From Lampris incognitus (lineage: Eukaryota > Chordata > Actinopteri > Lampriformes > Lampridae): a stretch of DNA of 64,000 nucleotides. Below, in pieces: positions 1 through 11,212 of this stretch. A model generated the notes under the pieces. It ran no database searches. It had not been told where the DNA came from and saw only the letters and a list, made by a program, of their open reading frames with translations. Location of the stretch: contig NC_079213.1 of the NCBI RefSeq assembly GCF_029633865.1, positions 94,089,058 to 94,153,057 of the forward strand, written 5' to 3'. Position 1 is the stretch's first letter; every line of letters starts with the position of its first letter. A program made the translations under genes and the position numbers.

Positions 1-530
1 TGGACAGGGTTCATCATGGGCACTCTGACCAGTCTTTGGCTATGCAGCCCCATACACAGCAAGCTGTGTTGCACTGTACTCTGACACCTGTCTATCTCAA
101 CCAGCATTAACATTTTCAGCAATTTGAGCTACAGTAGCACTTTTGTGAGATTGGACTAGGCAGGCTAGCCTTTGCTCCCCACATGCATCAGTGAGCCTTG
201 GGCACCCATGATCTTGTCACTGGTTCACCGGTTGTCCTTCCTTGGACCACTTTTGGGAGGTACTGACCACTGCATACTGTGAACACCCTACAAGACCTGT
301 CGTTTAGGGGATGCTCTGACCCAGTCACCTAGCCATCACAATTTGGCTTTTTTCAAAGTTGCTGAGATCCTCACGCTGCCCATTTTTCCTGCTTCCAACA
401 CATCAACTTCCAAGAATTGGCTGTTCACTTGCTGCCCAATATATCCCACCCCTTGACAGGTGCCAAAGTAATGAGATAATGTTATTCACTTACCATGCAG
501 GGGTTTTAATGTTTTGGCTTATCAGTGTAT
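1..530 (-). mobile_element. Tc1/mariner-like element, 5' half, cut by window edge
   Basis: Read on the minus strand, this starts with a terminal repeat near 530 (TGATAAGCCAAAACATTAAA) and continues into the 5' part of a Tc1-like transposase gene. It is clearly similar to the fuller copy at 10002-11210: both carry the stretch encoding a DNA-binding domain with the words for GLVG and the SAV repressor-like helix region, and matching spacer. No intact reading frame remains. The catalytic part would lie before base 1. Confidence 0.8.
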
Positions 531-770
531 GGGAAGGGCATAGTTTTGCCCCCTGGATCCCTACTGCGATACTCCTTTTTCCTCTTTGTCTTGACAAACT
601 TGTCTCACAGCTGCTGCGACTATCCCAATTATATTACCCATCTCAGTCCACTTTTTTTTTTTTTTGGTCCTTGTAATTCCTACATGATGTATAATGTAGG
701 TGGTGGTACCTCGATATAATCTCAGATAGGTGTTCTTCATTCTTCTCAATCCTCTTCTTCTTCTTTTTAA
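531..770. other. Spacer without recognised feature
   Basis: This is AT-rich sequence with short T runs (650-665) between the Tc1-like element and the first SINE. No gene or repeat could be recognised. Confidence 0.5.
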
Positions 771-783
771 ACAGCCAAGCTAG

Positions 784-1172
784 GGGCGTCTGGATAGCGT
801 AGTAGTCTATGCCGTTGCCTACCAACACGGGGATTGACGGTTCAAATCATCGTGTTACCTCCGGCTTGGTTGGACGTCCCTACAGACAGAATTGGCTGTG
901 TCTGTGGGTGGGAAGTCGGATGTGGGTATGTGTCCTGGTCGCTGCACTAGCGCCTCCTCTGGTCGGTCAGGGCACCTATTTTAGGGGGAACTGAGGGAAT
1001 AGCGTGATTCTCCCACGTGCTACGTCCCCCCGGTGAAACTCCTCACTGTCAGGTGAAAAGAAGAGGCTGGCGACTCCACATGTATCGGAGGAAGCATGTG
1101 GTAGTCTGCAGCCCTCCCCGGATTGGCAGAGGGGGCCGGATACAATTGGAGAAGGGGAAAAAAAAGGGGGGG
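784..1172 (+). mobile_element. Long tRNA-headed SINE, copy A
   Basis: This is a full copy of the window's dominant SINE. It has a tRNA-like head (A-box-like TAGCGTAGTAG, B-box-like GGTTCAAATC), a body of about 300 bp with the conserved words CTCACTGTCAGGTGAAAAGA and CTGCAGCCCTCCCCGGAT, and a purine tail ending in A and G runs. It is bounded by a perfect 13 bp target-site duplication, ACAGCCAAGCTAG, at 771-783 and 1173-1185. The sharp duplication suggests fairly recent retrotransposition. Confidence 0.9.
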
Positions 1173-1185
1173 ACAGCCAAGCTAG

Positions 1186-1838
1186 CATGTGCTGTGACCT
1201 GCTCCCGACAATTTTCGTCAGATCATGACAATACAGCCAGTTTCATGGCCAGGATGGAGCCGCCGTATTTGTACTGTAAAAACTCCACCAGCACCAGAGT
1301 GTCCAGATCTGCCGTGCGGCCCCTCCACACAGAGGCTGCTGGATGAAGCATGAATCACCAGTAAGGATATTAGGCCAGCTGGATGGTGATACACTACATG
1401 ACAAGTACACAATCTTGGCATAAGGATTTAAATTTGAAGAACTTTATGCTGAAGCTCGTGTTTTACTTGATGTTCTTCTTTATCGTCCACCGCATGTTCC
1501 TAGTTAGCTCACTGCTAATTGTGAACAGATTTAGGAAGTTAGGTAACCATGAGTGGAAATGGGAGATGAACAAGGCTAAAGCCTCTGACAGTACATATGG
1601 TCAGCGTCATCAAGCTGGGAAGATATACGACACACATGCCAACGCACACATTTTCATATACGAATGCACTCTCTCTTCCCCTCTTCCTGTCTCTTCCAAC
1701 ACAGTGTCAGACTACACCACAGTTTTCTCTCCATACTGACCACCTACGCTCAAACCCGACGCTATAGTTGTTTCGACACTGCTATATACCCTTTATAACA
1801 GTTCTGACTTGACTCAAAGGTATATGACCTACCTACTT
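1186..1838. other. Spacer without recognised gene
   Basis: Between SINE copies A and B lie about 650 bases of unique-looking sequence. The longest reading frame (1383-1739, 118 codons) shows no recognisable domain or splice context and is treated as chance. Confidence 0.5.
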
Positions 1839-2274
1839 TTTTTTTTCCCTTTTCCTCCCCAATTGTATCCGGCCAATTACCCCACTCTTCCGAGTCGTCC
1901 TGGTCACTGCTCCACCCCCTCTGCCAATCCGGGGAGGGCTGCAGACTACCACATACCTCCTTCGATACATATGGAGTCGCCAGTCGCTTCTTTTCAGTTG
2001 ACAGTGAGGAGTTTCGCCAGGGGGGGACATAGCGCGTGGGAGGATCACGCTATTCCCCCCAGTTCCCCTTCTCCCCTGAACAGGCACCCTGACCAACCAG
2101 AGGAGGCGCTAGTGTAGCAACCAGGGCACATACTCCATCCGCCTTCCCACCCGCAGACACGGCCAATTGTGTCTGTAGGGACCCTCTACCAAGCCGGAGG
2201 TAACACGAGGATTCGAACCGGCGATCCCTGTGTTGGTAGGCAACGGAATAGACTGCTACACTACCCGGACGCCC
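1839..2274 (-). mobile_element. Long tRNA-headed SINE, copy B
   Basis: Minus-strand full-length copy: T-rich tail complement at 1839, body, then the tRNA-like head ending near 2274. Flanks CCTACCTAC and CCTACCAAC form a probable 9 bp target-site duplication with one mismatch. Confidence 0.9.
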
Positions 2275-2496
2275 CCTACCAACCTTATTTTGACCCAGTG
2301 TAAAACAATATTGTTAACTGCAGCATTCTGGGGCTGAATGCTGGGATATATGATCCACTACTGAAATAGCTGGGGATTTGGTATTGGTCAACTCAGTGCC
2401 ATGGGATTAGGATAAACCTGTGCTAACAATGTGGAGCATGAAAAATACAATCTCGAATCAAATGCCACATTACAAGTACAGCGAAGGAATGAGAAA

Positions 2497-2500
<4 letters not shown>

Positions 2501-2537
<37 letters not shown>
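2501..2537. repeat. (GA)n microsatellite
   Basis: Uninterrupted GA dinucleotides over about 37 bp. Confidence 0.98.
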
Positions 2538-2538
<1 letters not shown>

Positions 2539-5074
2539 AACTCCATTACAGTTCAATGCAAGGTTAAATTTAGATCTTAAAAAGACCTATTGAGTGAATT
2601 TGAACTTTGAAATTATTATTATACAATACGGTCTCTTTAGGACATGAGGTCATGACAGAATTTAACACACATGGCACATGTTTTAAAAGTCTCAGAATTA
2701 CTGGGTCACTGGAATGGAAATGACAAGTTTATGGCATGCTAAAGTGCAAACATTTCAAGAGTGGGGGAGGAGGAGGGACAAATCAACGGTGTTTCCCTCA
2801 ATTTATGCTCGACATATTGCTTCAAATTCCAGACACCATTTCCTTTGTCGCAGTCTGGGGCCCATCCCCCTATGAGCTGAGGAGAAGGGGGAAAAATCGA
2901 GGGTTAGGGGGGGTCACCCCAATATACCGGTGGGCTGCACCTAACTATGGGGGTCTCATATTCACCACAGACAGTGGTGTTGAGAATATGTAAACAGTTT
3001 AAATTCAGATAGTTTGTATATATTCTTAAAGAAAACATCAGTTTGAAATTAATGGATCAGTGTTTTGTTTTGTTTTTTTGTTTTTAATTTTGAAGTTTGT
3101 AATATCCAAACAAATGTCTTTTTTTTCTTGCTGGTGTATTTTCAATGAAGGCTAATCCAATAACCATCCAAATCATAAATGCTTTTGTAATTTGTATTTG
3201 TATTTTTTTTTTGATGATGACTTCCAGGTAGGAAAAATGTTATGGCACACTGCACCAAAGCCAAAGAGAGAAGAGTCAGGATGGTAGCAGTGAGTTTGAG
3301 GAAGAAGTGAAGCTGTTGTGGCTAACGATATAGCAAAACAAGCTAACCAAAGACCTTTTCCAGTAGATGTTACAGCATCAACAGCTAAGACTCGGGTTCA
3401 GCCATGTTCTTTTTGTTTGGCGGTGGAGAATGTGCTGACACAACCAACTTGCAAATGAAGCCTTCGGACTTTATTTCCATCAGATGTCTGGGATTTAGAG
3501 CGGTCAGACACCAATGCAGTTACCGGTATCACCACAGATGTCAGCAAGTCCAGCAAAAATGCCAACCTTTAGGATTGTCGCTTTAACGTTTTACTTCAAC
3601 TTTAGCAATCAGTTTTGTACAAACAGGAGTGTTTGTCTGTCTGCCTATGTCTCCCTTTCAGTTCGTTGATATGGACCACCTTTTTTTTTTTTTTTGTAAC
3701 TGGATAACTTTTTCTTTTCAGTTTTTCTTAAAGTCAGCTGGCATTGAGAAAGTAGGAGGGAAGTCACAGGGTGTAAGCCCCTCTACTGCCCCCCCATCCC
3801 CCCTTCAGTTAGCTTGCTGGGGTGAGAAATGACCTCACCATGTCTAAGAGCCGGCTCCCCCAAGGTTTGAACAGGAAATAGAGCACCCCACCCTTTAACA
3901 ACCATTAAAGCGCTGTTGGGGAGAAGACATTAACACTAGAGAGTAATAACGTCTTTAAATCTTTAACCCAGGAAGACCCGACCAATGACACGGAAGACAG
4001 AGGCCTGTCTGTGACCATGGCGGGACATGCTACTTGTAAGTGAAGAACATAAGATCAATTTTTGGTTTTGAGCTCTGCTTTAAATTTGGGCCTTGAATAC
4101 CAGCCGTTATTTGAATTCCTTGGAGACAGAATGTTTCATGCTCTTTTGAAAATGAAAAGATGTTGCACACATCTGAAAGCCATTAAGTCCCTCGAACTGT
4201 TAGCGAGCAGTCTGAGGATTCTTTCCACTCCTTTGGAATCTTGCTCCATTTCTTTCTTTCTTCTTTTCACTTTTCATTTATTTCTTCTTCTTTTTTTTCA
4301 GGGGGGGGGGCTCAAACCTCGGCCTTTTCTCAGTTACAAGGATTATGGAATTTCTGAGTTCTCATCCAGGAAGTCTTACTGCATGGCCCATTGAATTCAA
4401 AGTCCTCCAACCTTCAGCCATAAACAACCCCCCCCTCTCTCTCGCTCTCTCTGTCTCTCTGTCTCTCTCTCTTTCTCTCCATTCGTCTCCCATACCTACC
4501 TTTCTACCCAGTCTCCTTCTCCATCCCTCACTCCACTGTATGTTTTAACAGTCATTTAACCATGGCCAAGAGGGACTGCAGAGAGTGCAAGTTACAGTGT
4601 GCCATATTGCTGGGGGAGACCTCACGTGTACACCCGCCTCTTCCTCCCGTTGTTCTCACTAAGCACGCCGAAGAACCATACACACACACACACACACACC
4701 ACTGTTTACCCCTCCTCCTCCCCCCTCCTCCTCTTCTGCAGCCTATTTTTACATAAGTGTACCAATGTGTTTGTGTGCTGTTTTATGGGATGACACATTC
4801 TCATTCGCCGGAACACTGTCGTTCTTTACCTCCGCTCGTGTTGCACTTTGAAGTATCGCATTCCTCTCCTGCTGCATCACTGGAGCTACGCAGCTGGCCG
4901 AGGCCAGGGCATGGAGTGAAGTGTGAACCGGCGCTCGAGGTGAGGGGGAGACCACGGAGCGAGGGGCTTGTCTCAAGAGCAAAGGTACGGGGTAGAAGAA
5001 GGAGGAGAAGAAGAAGAAGAAGGGAAAAAAAACCAAGAAGCAAAAAAAGGGGGTTGAACAGAAAGCAGCAGACT

Positions 5075-5075
<1 letters not shown>

Positions 5076-5142
<67 letters not shown>
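5076..5142. repeat. (CA)n microsatellite
   Basis: Uninterrupted CA dinucleotides over about 67 bp. They produce artificial poly-threonine/histidine and poly-valine/cysteine reading frames on the two strands. Confidence 0.98.
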
Positions 5143-5145
<3 letters not shown>

Positions 5146-5714
5146 GGACAAAGGTGTGGTTATGGAACTTTTAGGAGGGGTGGATAGAAGGAGAAGATGG
5201 AACAGAAAGGGGAGGAAAATAAAGGAGGGTATTCTTTCTCTTAGCATGTGAGGAGATGGTGAGGGCTTTGTAATCCCAGAGAGACCTTTAAAAACAAGCG
5301 AGCCGCTGATCATACAATTAGAATGATGTCAGAGTGACTGATGGGCCTGAAATAACCCCATCAGGGTATTTGTCCCCGCGGTGCAAAACTAACCGGCTCT
5401 ACTTAACCCTCGCTGTTTTGGGGTTTTGTGTTCAGGGACTTTGTGAAAACTCCCCAAACTGAAACAGTGAAATGGTCGGAGGAATTCACAATGGATTTTA
5501 GAAGATTTCGTAAGTCATATATGACATGCGGGAATCGTTTCTCTTAAGCGCTTTTCACACCTAGTTCCCAGTAAATTACTGGGGGTAACCTTTCAGGCAC
5601 TGCTAGGGATTTTCACTGTTAACACATGCAGCTACGTTTCCGCCTTGCACCTTTTCACACATGCTGTGACAATACCGGAATAGATGGGGCAAGGGGCAGT
5701 CCAGCAGATAATAC

Positions 5715-5906
5715 TAAATAAACTTTATTTGTGTAGCACTTTTTAAAAACGAGTTTGCAAAGTGCTTCATAGACATAAAAACAGAAAAGACATCATGCAG
5801 TCAAGAAAAAAGAAGACAGGTAAAAGACGATGAAATAAAAATCTCAAGAAAAAAATTAATAAAAGCATAATACAAAAAAACAAAAACAACCTAAAATCAA
5901 TTTTAT
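5715..5906. repeat. Interspersed repeat unit, left copy (LINE-tail-like)
   Basis: About 190 bp beginning CTTTATTTGTGTAGCAC and ending CAATTTTATA. A second, diverged copy lies at 6343-6535 in the same orientation, directly on the other side of SINE copy C. The start resembles the reverse of fish LINE 3' tails, but the family is not assigned. Confidence 0.7.
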
Positions 5907-5907
5907 A

Positions 5908-6342
5908 CTGGGTAGCGTAGCGGTATATTCCATTGCCTACCAACACAGGGATCGCCGGTTCGAATCCCCATGTTACCTCCGGTTTGGCCGGGCATCCCTA
6001 CAGACACAATTGGCTGTGTCTGCGGGTGGGGAGCCGGATGTGGGTGTGTGTTCTGGTCGCTACACTAGCGCCTCCTCTGGTTGGTCAGAACACCTGTTTA
6101 GGGGGGAGGGGGAATAGCGTGATCCTCCCATGCGCTACATCCCCCTGGTGAAACTCCTCACTGTCAGGTGAAAAGAAGAGGCTGGTGACGCCACATGTAT
6201 CGGAGGAGGCATGCGGTGGTCTGCAGCGCTCCCCGGATCGGCAGAGGGGTGGAGTAGCAACCAGGATGACTCGGATGAGTGGGGTAATTGGCCAAGTACA
6301 ATTGGGAGAAAAAGGGGGAAACCCCCCCCCCCAAAAAAAACA
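5908..6342 (+). mobile_element. Long tRNA-headed SINE, copy C
   Basis: A plus-strand copy lacking the first dozen bases of the head; the B-box-like GGTTCGAATCC is intact. The tail is G/A/C-rich (6305-6342). It is sandwiched between two related 190 bp repeat units. Confidence 0.9.
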
Positions 6343-6535
6343 AAACTTCATTTGAATAGCGCTTTAAAAAATAAATTTACAAAGTGCTTCATTGACATAA
6401 AAACAGAAAATACACAATGCAATCAAGAAAGGCACATAGATAAAAGACAATGAAATAAAGATTTTAAGAAAAAAATGAATAAAAGAAAAATGGATTAAGA
6501 AAAAAATGAATAAAATACTAATTAAAATCCATTTT
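6343..6535. repeat. Interspersed repeat unit, right copy (LINE-tail-like)
   Basis: This is a diverged second copy of the unit at 5715-5906: shared words include CAAAGTGCTTCAT, GACATAAAAACAGAAAA, GACAATGAAATAAA and a closing CATTTTATA. Confidence 0.7.
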
Positions 6536-6612
6536 ATAGATAGGCTCCAGCATCCCCGCGACCCTGAGAGCAGGATAAGTGGTTCAGTTAATGGATAGAT
6601 GGATGGATGGAG
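6536..6612 (+). mobile_element. Truncated 3' tail of a second SINE type
   Basis: The words TAGGCTCCAGCATCCC, GGATAAGTGG and (ATGG)n match the 3' end of the element at 54176-54545. Only the tail survives here. Confidence 0.7.
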
Positions 6613-7055
6613 GTTTTAAAATAGATGGCAGTAATGCAACACTTATGGATGTCATTTTCCTCGTCTGCACGGACTGAGAGGAGCTCCCTTATTTCTGAGT
6701 CTGTCCCGTTTCCAGCCATTCTTGGAAAAAAAAGAAGAACTTGTATTGCAGTTATCAAATCACCCACGAGGCAAGGCAACCGTCATGGATTCAAATAACG
6801 TCATCAGCCGAGTCTTGTGATAGGTTCGCTCACTCCACGTGAAAGCGTCTTTCTGTCAGACGGATGTAACCCTTTACATGCACTTCCCTGCAGTGTTACT
6901 GCTTTCATTCACTGCACAGCCTTACCAGCATTTTCCCTGAAATGATACATGGTCTTGAGGTGCAAAATTGGTGGTACTGATTTCCCCCTGCTTCCATTCA
7001 CACATGACCCCATGCAGGAAGTGTCCCTGAACATTTCAGGGACTTGCCTGTCTGT
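6613..7055. other. Spacer without recognised feature
   Basis: About 440 bases of unique-looking sequence between repeats. No exon or RNA gene was recognised. Confidence 0.5.
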
Positions 7056-7064
7056 CGGTCTATC

Positions 7065-7497
7065 CCCCCCCCCCCTTTTCTCCCCAGTTATACCTGGCCA
7101 ATTACCCCACTCTTCTGAGCCATCCTGTTTGCTGCTCCACCCCCCTCTGCTGATCCGGGGATGGCTGCAAACTACCACATGCCTCCTCTGATACATGTGG
7201 AGTCACCAGCCGCTTCTTTTCACCTGACAGTGAGGAGTTTCACCAGGGGGACGTAGCACGTGGGAGGATCATGCTATCCCCCCCCCATTCCCCCTCCCCT
7301 TAAACAGGCACCCCGACTGACCAGAGGAGGTGCTAGTGCAGCGACCAGGACACATACCCACACCCGGCTTCCCACCCACAGACATGGCCAATTGTTTCTG
7401 TAGAGACGCCCGACCAAGCTGGAGATAACATGGGGATTCCAAACAGCAAGCCCCGTGTTGGTAGGCAATGGAATAGATTGCTATGCTACCCGACACC
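7065..7497 (-). mobile_element. Long tRNA-headed SINE, copy D
   Basis: Minus-strand copy with the tail complement as a C run at 7065 and the head ending near 7497. A perfect 9 bp target-site duplication CGGTCTATC is present at 7056-7064 and 7498-7506. Confidence 0.9.
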
Positions 7498-7506
7498 CGG
7501 TCTATC

Positions 7507-9018
7507 TATCATTTTAACAACTGTATAGGGAGACTTCCACCCAATGACAATCATATGAAGAGTTGCTGTTTTTCTAGACTGCTTTTCAGAGTGAAAACGT
7601 GTATGTGTGTGTTTGTTTATATATGCGTGTGTGTGGGTGTAGTGTGGTGCTCCTATTTTAATCCCAAAATAAACCACCATCCAACCACAGGATTCCCAGC
7701 TGCGATCATCATTTTGACTCGGCCACGCTCCACCCTGACCCCACAGGCTTCAGCCGCAAAACCCCAAGACCACGATGACACTACCAAAGCAACCTCTAAT
7801 CTCCCAAGCCAAGTTTACCACACACACATGCACACCAATATACACATTGGCACGCATAGGTTTTCTGCAGACTTGAACGCCTCGCACATTCAGACATACA
7901 CACATTCCAGTATAGAAGCCCACGCACACACCCATCTCTGCATGCCCGTGACCTAAAGGCCGACTTTCTCTAAAACATATGACTTGGACAGGCGAAGAAC
8001 GAATGAGTGCAGCTTGGAAAATGGGAACTGTGTCAGCCAGTGGCGTACATAAGATACAGGATGCTCTGGTTTTCTTCTCTTGTTTGAAATCTTGGACGCG
8101 TCAGAGAGCCATATTATTTGAGCCTCATTTGACTTGCGTTGGCTGAATTTTTTTTTTTCAATGCAATTTCCTGTTTTCACTCCTCTTTCTCTCCTTCACT
8201 AAACCCGTGAGATAAAGATTCAAACAGCCCTCCCCCAAGACTCATAACTTCTCTTTTCATATCCTTATTTACCTCACATCGTTTTAATGTGTTATATCAA
8301 CATCCCCTGTAGTTTGTGTTTTACGGCCGAGCTATATAAAACAGTGATCGATTGGCGGCTTATCTCGCCAATAAATACTCAAAGTGACAGATAACTAGGC
8401 CTATGCCATCTGAAGCATCAAGCGCCGAGGTGATGTCCAATTTCAAAGGTTTTCTATGGAGGTATAAAAAAAAAACAAGCGCTCGCCAATAAGACGGCAC
8501 ACAATTTCATGCATTAGACTCACATTTTTATTTATTACAAGTGTTTCTGTACCGCTAAGCTAGGTGAGACATTTTGCAGTATTTATTTATGTCTATGATT
8601 TACACATTTACTATAACTAATAGTCTCATTGGAGTGACTTGAAATGTGTTTTAAAATGTGTTTTTCAGTCTACTGCAGAAAATAGGAACTGATTCATGAC
8701 AAACATCAAGGGTTTATCTCAACGCTGAACTCTGTGGGTTGTCCATACTCCTCCAACTGCTATTTATTAAATATCAAATCAAGTCGAACTATACTTGCAC
8801 ATTTCATACATGAGGAAACCCAATGAGCTTTTACACAACAACAATTAAGTATGAATACCACATAAAAGGCTAGTACACACACTCCCATTACATAGACAAA
8901 ACCTTCACAAACGCACAAGCTCCTGCATAATTACATGCACATACGTACATTCACTAAGATGAGCATAAAGCTCATAAAAAAGCTTTACAGCAGAGAAAAA
9001 ATGTTGAGTCTGTTAGAG
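7507..9018. other. Spacer without recognised gene
   Basis: This 1.5 kb stretch has TG- and CA-rich patches (7600-7640, 7820-7935) and otherwise AT-rich unique sequence. The longest frame (7483-7956) is built largely on these patches and is not credible as a gene. Confidence 0.5.
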
Positions 9019-9033
9019 TTGAAACACATCGAA

Positions 9034-9539
9034 GGCCGTCCGGGTGGCATGGCGGTCTATTCCGTTGCCGACCAACACAGGGATCACCAGTTCAAATCCC
9101 CGTGTTACCTCTGACTTGTTTGGCCGTCCCTGCAGACACAATTGGCCATGTCTGGGGGGTGGGAAGCCGGATGTGGGTATGTGTCCTGGTCGCTGCTCTA
9201 GCGCCTCCTCTGGTCAGTCGGGGCACCTGTTCAAGGGGAATGAGGAACTGGAAGGAATAGCATGATCTTCCCATGCACTCCGTTCCCCTGGCAAAACTCC
9301 TCACTGTCAGGTGAAAAGAAGTGGCTGCTGACTCCACATAATAATAATGATAATAAATTAAACTTATATAGCGCTTTTCTAACATTCAAATTCACTTAAT
9401 GTATCAGAGGAGGCGTGTGGTAGTCTGCAACCCTCCCCGGATTGGCAGAGGGGGTGGAGCAGCGACTGGGACGGCTCAGAGAGTGGGGTAATTGGACAGA
9501 TACAATTGGGGAGAAAAGGGGGAACCCCCCCCAAAAAAA
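9034..9539 (+). mobile_element. Long tRNA-headed SINE, copy E, interrupted by a 60 bp foreign segment
   Basis: Full-length plus-strand copy with a 12 bp target-site duplication (TTGAAACACATC at 9019-9030, TTGAAACGCATC at 9540-9551). Between the normally contiguous words CTCCACAT and GTATCAGAGG lies an extra segment of about 60 bp, 9340-9399. That segment starts with ATAATAATAATGATAATAAA and includes TATAGCGCTTTTCTAA, which resembles a fish LINE tail. Confidence 0.9.
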
Positions 9540-9551
9540 TTGAAACGCATC

Positions 9552-9999
9552 CTTTGACCTCTGGCAGGCTACTTCAACAACTGGGGGTGCAAGTTGCTTC
9601 TTCAGCTTTTGATGTAGGCCGTGGAATCACCAAGAGGCCACAGCCAGAAGACCTGAGAGACCTAGCTGGGGGATATGCTAGTATGAGGGCAAATGTATCT
9701 TAATGTACCGTGGTTTTGAATACCCCCTTAAGATTTGGAAAGACAGATTCTTCACACACATATGACCTCAGCAACATTTGGTCAACCTTTCTCAGGCAAA
9801 GATCTCGCTCAAGATATTCCTGGTCCAAAATATCTTTCTCTAGACAGATTCCAATATGTGGTGTTATGTTACCAGCACAGAGAAATCAAAACGATCTGCA
9901 CTTTATCACTCTTTTGTTGCCGCCTTGAGACAACCAAAACTATGTCACAGAGTAACGTCAAGACAATAAGAGTTACAATATTTCCACATAGGGGAAAAA
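9552..9999. other. Spacer without recognised feature
   Basis: About 450 bases between SINE copy E and the Tc1-like element. Short reading frames only, none recognisable. Confidence 0.5.
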
Positions 10000-10001
10000 T
10001 A

Positions 10002-11210
10002 CACAGATCAGCCAAAGCACTAAAACCACTGACAGGTAAGTAAATAACATTGATTGTCTCGTTGCAATGGCACCTGTAAAGGGGTGGGATATATTAGACA
10101 GCAAGTGAACAGTCAGCTCTTTAAGTTGGTGTGTTGGAAGCAGGAACATTTGGCAAGTGTAAGGATCTGAGCGACTTTGACAAGGGTCAAATTGTCATGG
10201 CTAGGTGGCTGGGTCGGAGCATCTCCAAAGCGGCAGGTCTTGTTGGGTGTTGCTGTTATGCAGTGGTCAGTACCTACCAAAAGTGGTCCAAGGAAACACA
10301 ACTGCTGAACTGGTAACAAGGTCATGAGCACCCAAGTGTCCTTGATATGCGTAGGGAGCAAAGGGTAGCAGTTCAACTTCACTCTCACAGAAGAGCTATG
10401 GTTGCTCAAATTGCTGAAAAAGCTAATGCTGGCTATGATGGACAGGTGTCAGAACACAATGCATTGCAGCTTGCTGCATAGCGGCAGACCGATCAAAGTG
10501 CCCATGATGACCCCTGTCCACCACTGAAAGCTCCTACAATGGGCACGTGACCATCAGTACTGGACCATGGAGCAATGGAAGAAGGTGGCCTGGTCTGATG
10601 AATCACATTTTCTTTTAAATCATGAGGATGGCCAGGTGCATGTGCGTCATTTGCCTGGGGAAGAGATGGCACCAGGATGCACAATGAGAAGAAGGCTAGT
10701 CGGCGGAGGCAGTGTGATGCTCTGGGCAATGTTCTACTGGGAAACCTTGGGTCCTGGCATTCATGTGGATATTACTTTGACACGTACCACCTACCTAAAC
10801 ATGCTTGCAGACCAGGTACACCCCTTCATGGCAACGATATTCCCTGATGGCAGTGGCCTCTTTTAACAGGATAATGCATCCTGCCACTGCAAAAAAAATT
10901 GTTCAGGAATGGATTGAGGAACATGACAAAGACTTCAAGGTATTGCCTCGGCCTCGAAATTCCCCGGATCGCAATCCGATTGAGCATCTGTGGGATGTGC
11001 TAGAAAAACAAGTCCAATCCATGGAGGCCCCATCTCACAACTTACAGGATTTAAAGGATCTGCTGCTAACGTCTTGGTGCCAGATACCAGACAACACCTT
11101 CAGAGGTCTTGTGGAGTCCATGCCTCGAAGGGTCAGAGCTGTTTTGGCAGCGCGAGTGGTACCTACACAATATTAGAGGCAGGTGGTTTTAATGTTTTGG
11201 CTGATCTGTA
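10002..11210 (+). mobile_element. Tc1/mariner-like transposon, near full length, inactive
   Basis: The element is bounded by inverted terminal repeats (CAGATCAGCCAAAGCAC at left; the complement of GTTTTGGCTGATCTG at right) and by TA dinucleotides at 10000-10001 and 11211-11212, as expected for this superfamily. It is about 1.2 kb, the usual Tc1 length. Confidence 0.92.
10128..11176 (+). pseudogene. Tc1-like transposase remnant (DD34E type)
   Basis: This would encode a cut-and-paste transposase of about 340 residues. Its N-terminal helix-turn-helix region is recognisable near 10150-10310 ([15 protein letters not shown]...AAGLVGC). Catalytic Asp 1 lies in WSDESHF (about 10600). The second Asp lies in QDNA just after 10863, and Glu lies in NPIEHLWD at about 10975-10998. 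The frame is broken: there is a stop at 10315, a stop TAA at 10863-10865 directly before the second catalytic motif, and a frame change after it. It cannot make active enzyme as it stands. Confidence 0.9.
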
Positions 11211-11212
11211 TA

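Larger units (their letters stand above)
2275..5714. other. Upstream spacer with simple repeats, no recognised gene
   Basis: This 3.4 kb holds a GA microsatellite (2501-2537), several poly-T runs, C/T-rich stretches (4250-4320, 4430-4520) and a long CA tract (5076-5142). Reading frames here are low-complexity or lack any recognisable domain. The segment 4790-5000 is relatively GC-rich but gave no credible coding exon. Confidence 0.5.

Noticed and set aside
4062..4394. 110-codon frame upstream, considered as an exon of another gene
   Set aside because: No recognisable domain; the end runs into T- and G-rich low complexity.
4749..5313. Overlapping frames of 130-170 codons on both strands
   Set aside because: Their length comes from the CA repeat at 5076-5142 and GA-rich flanks; no domain or splice context.
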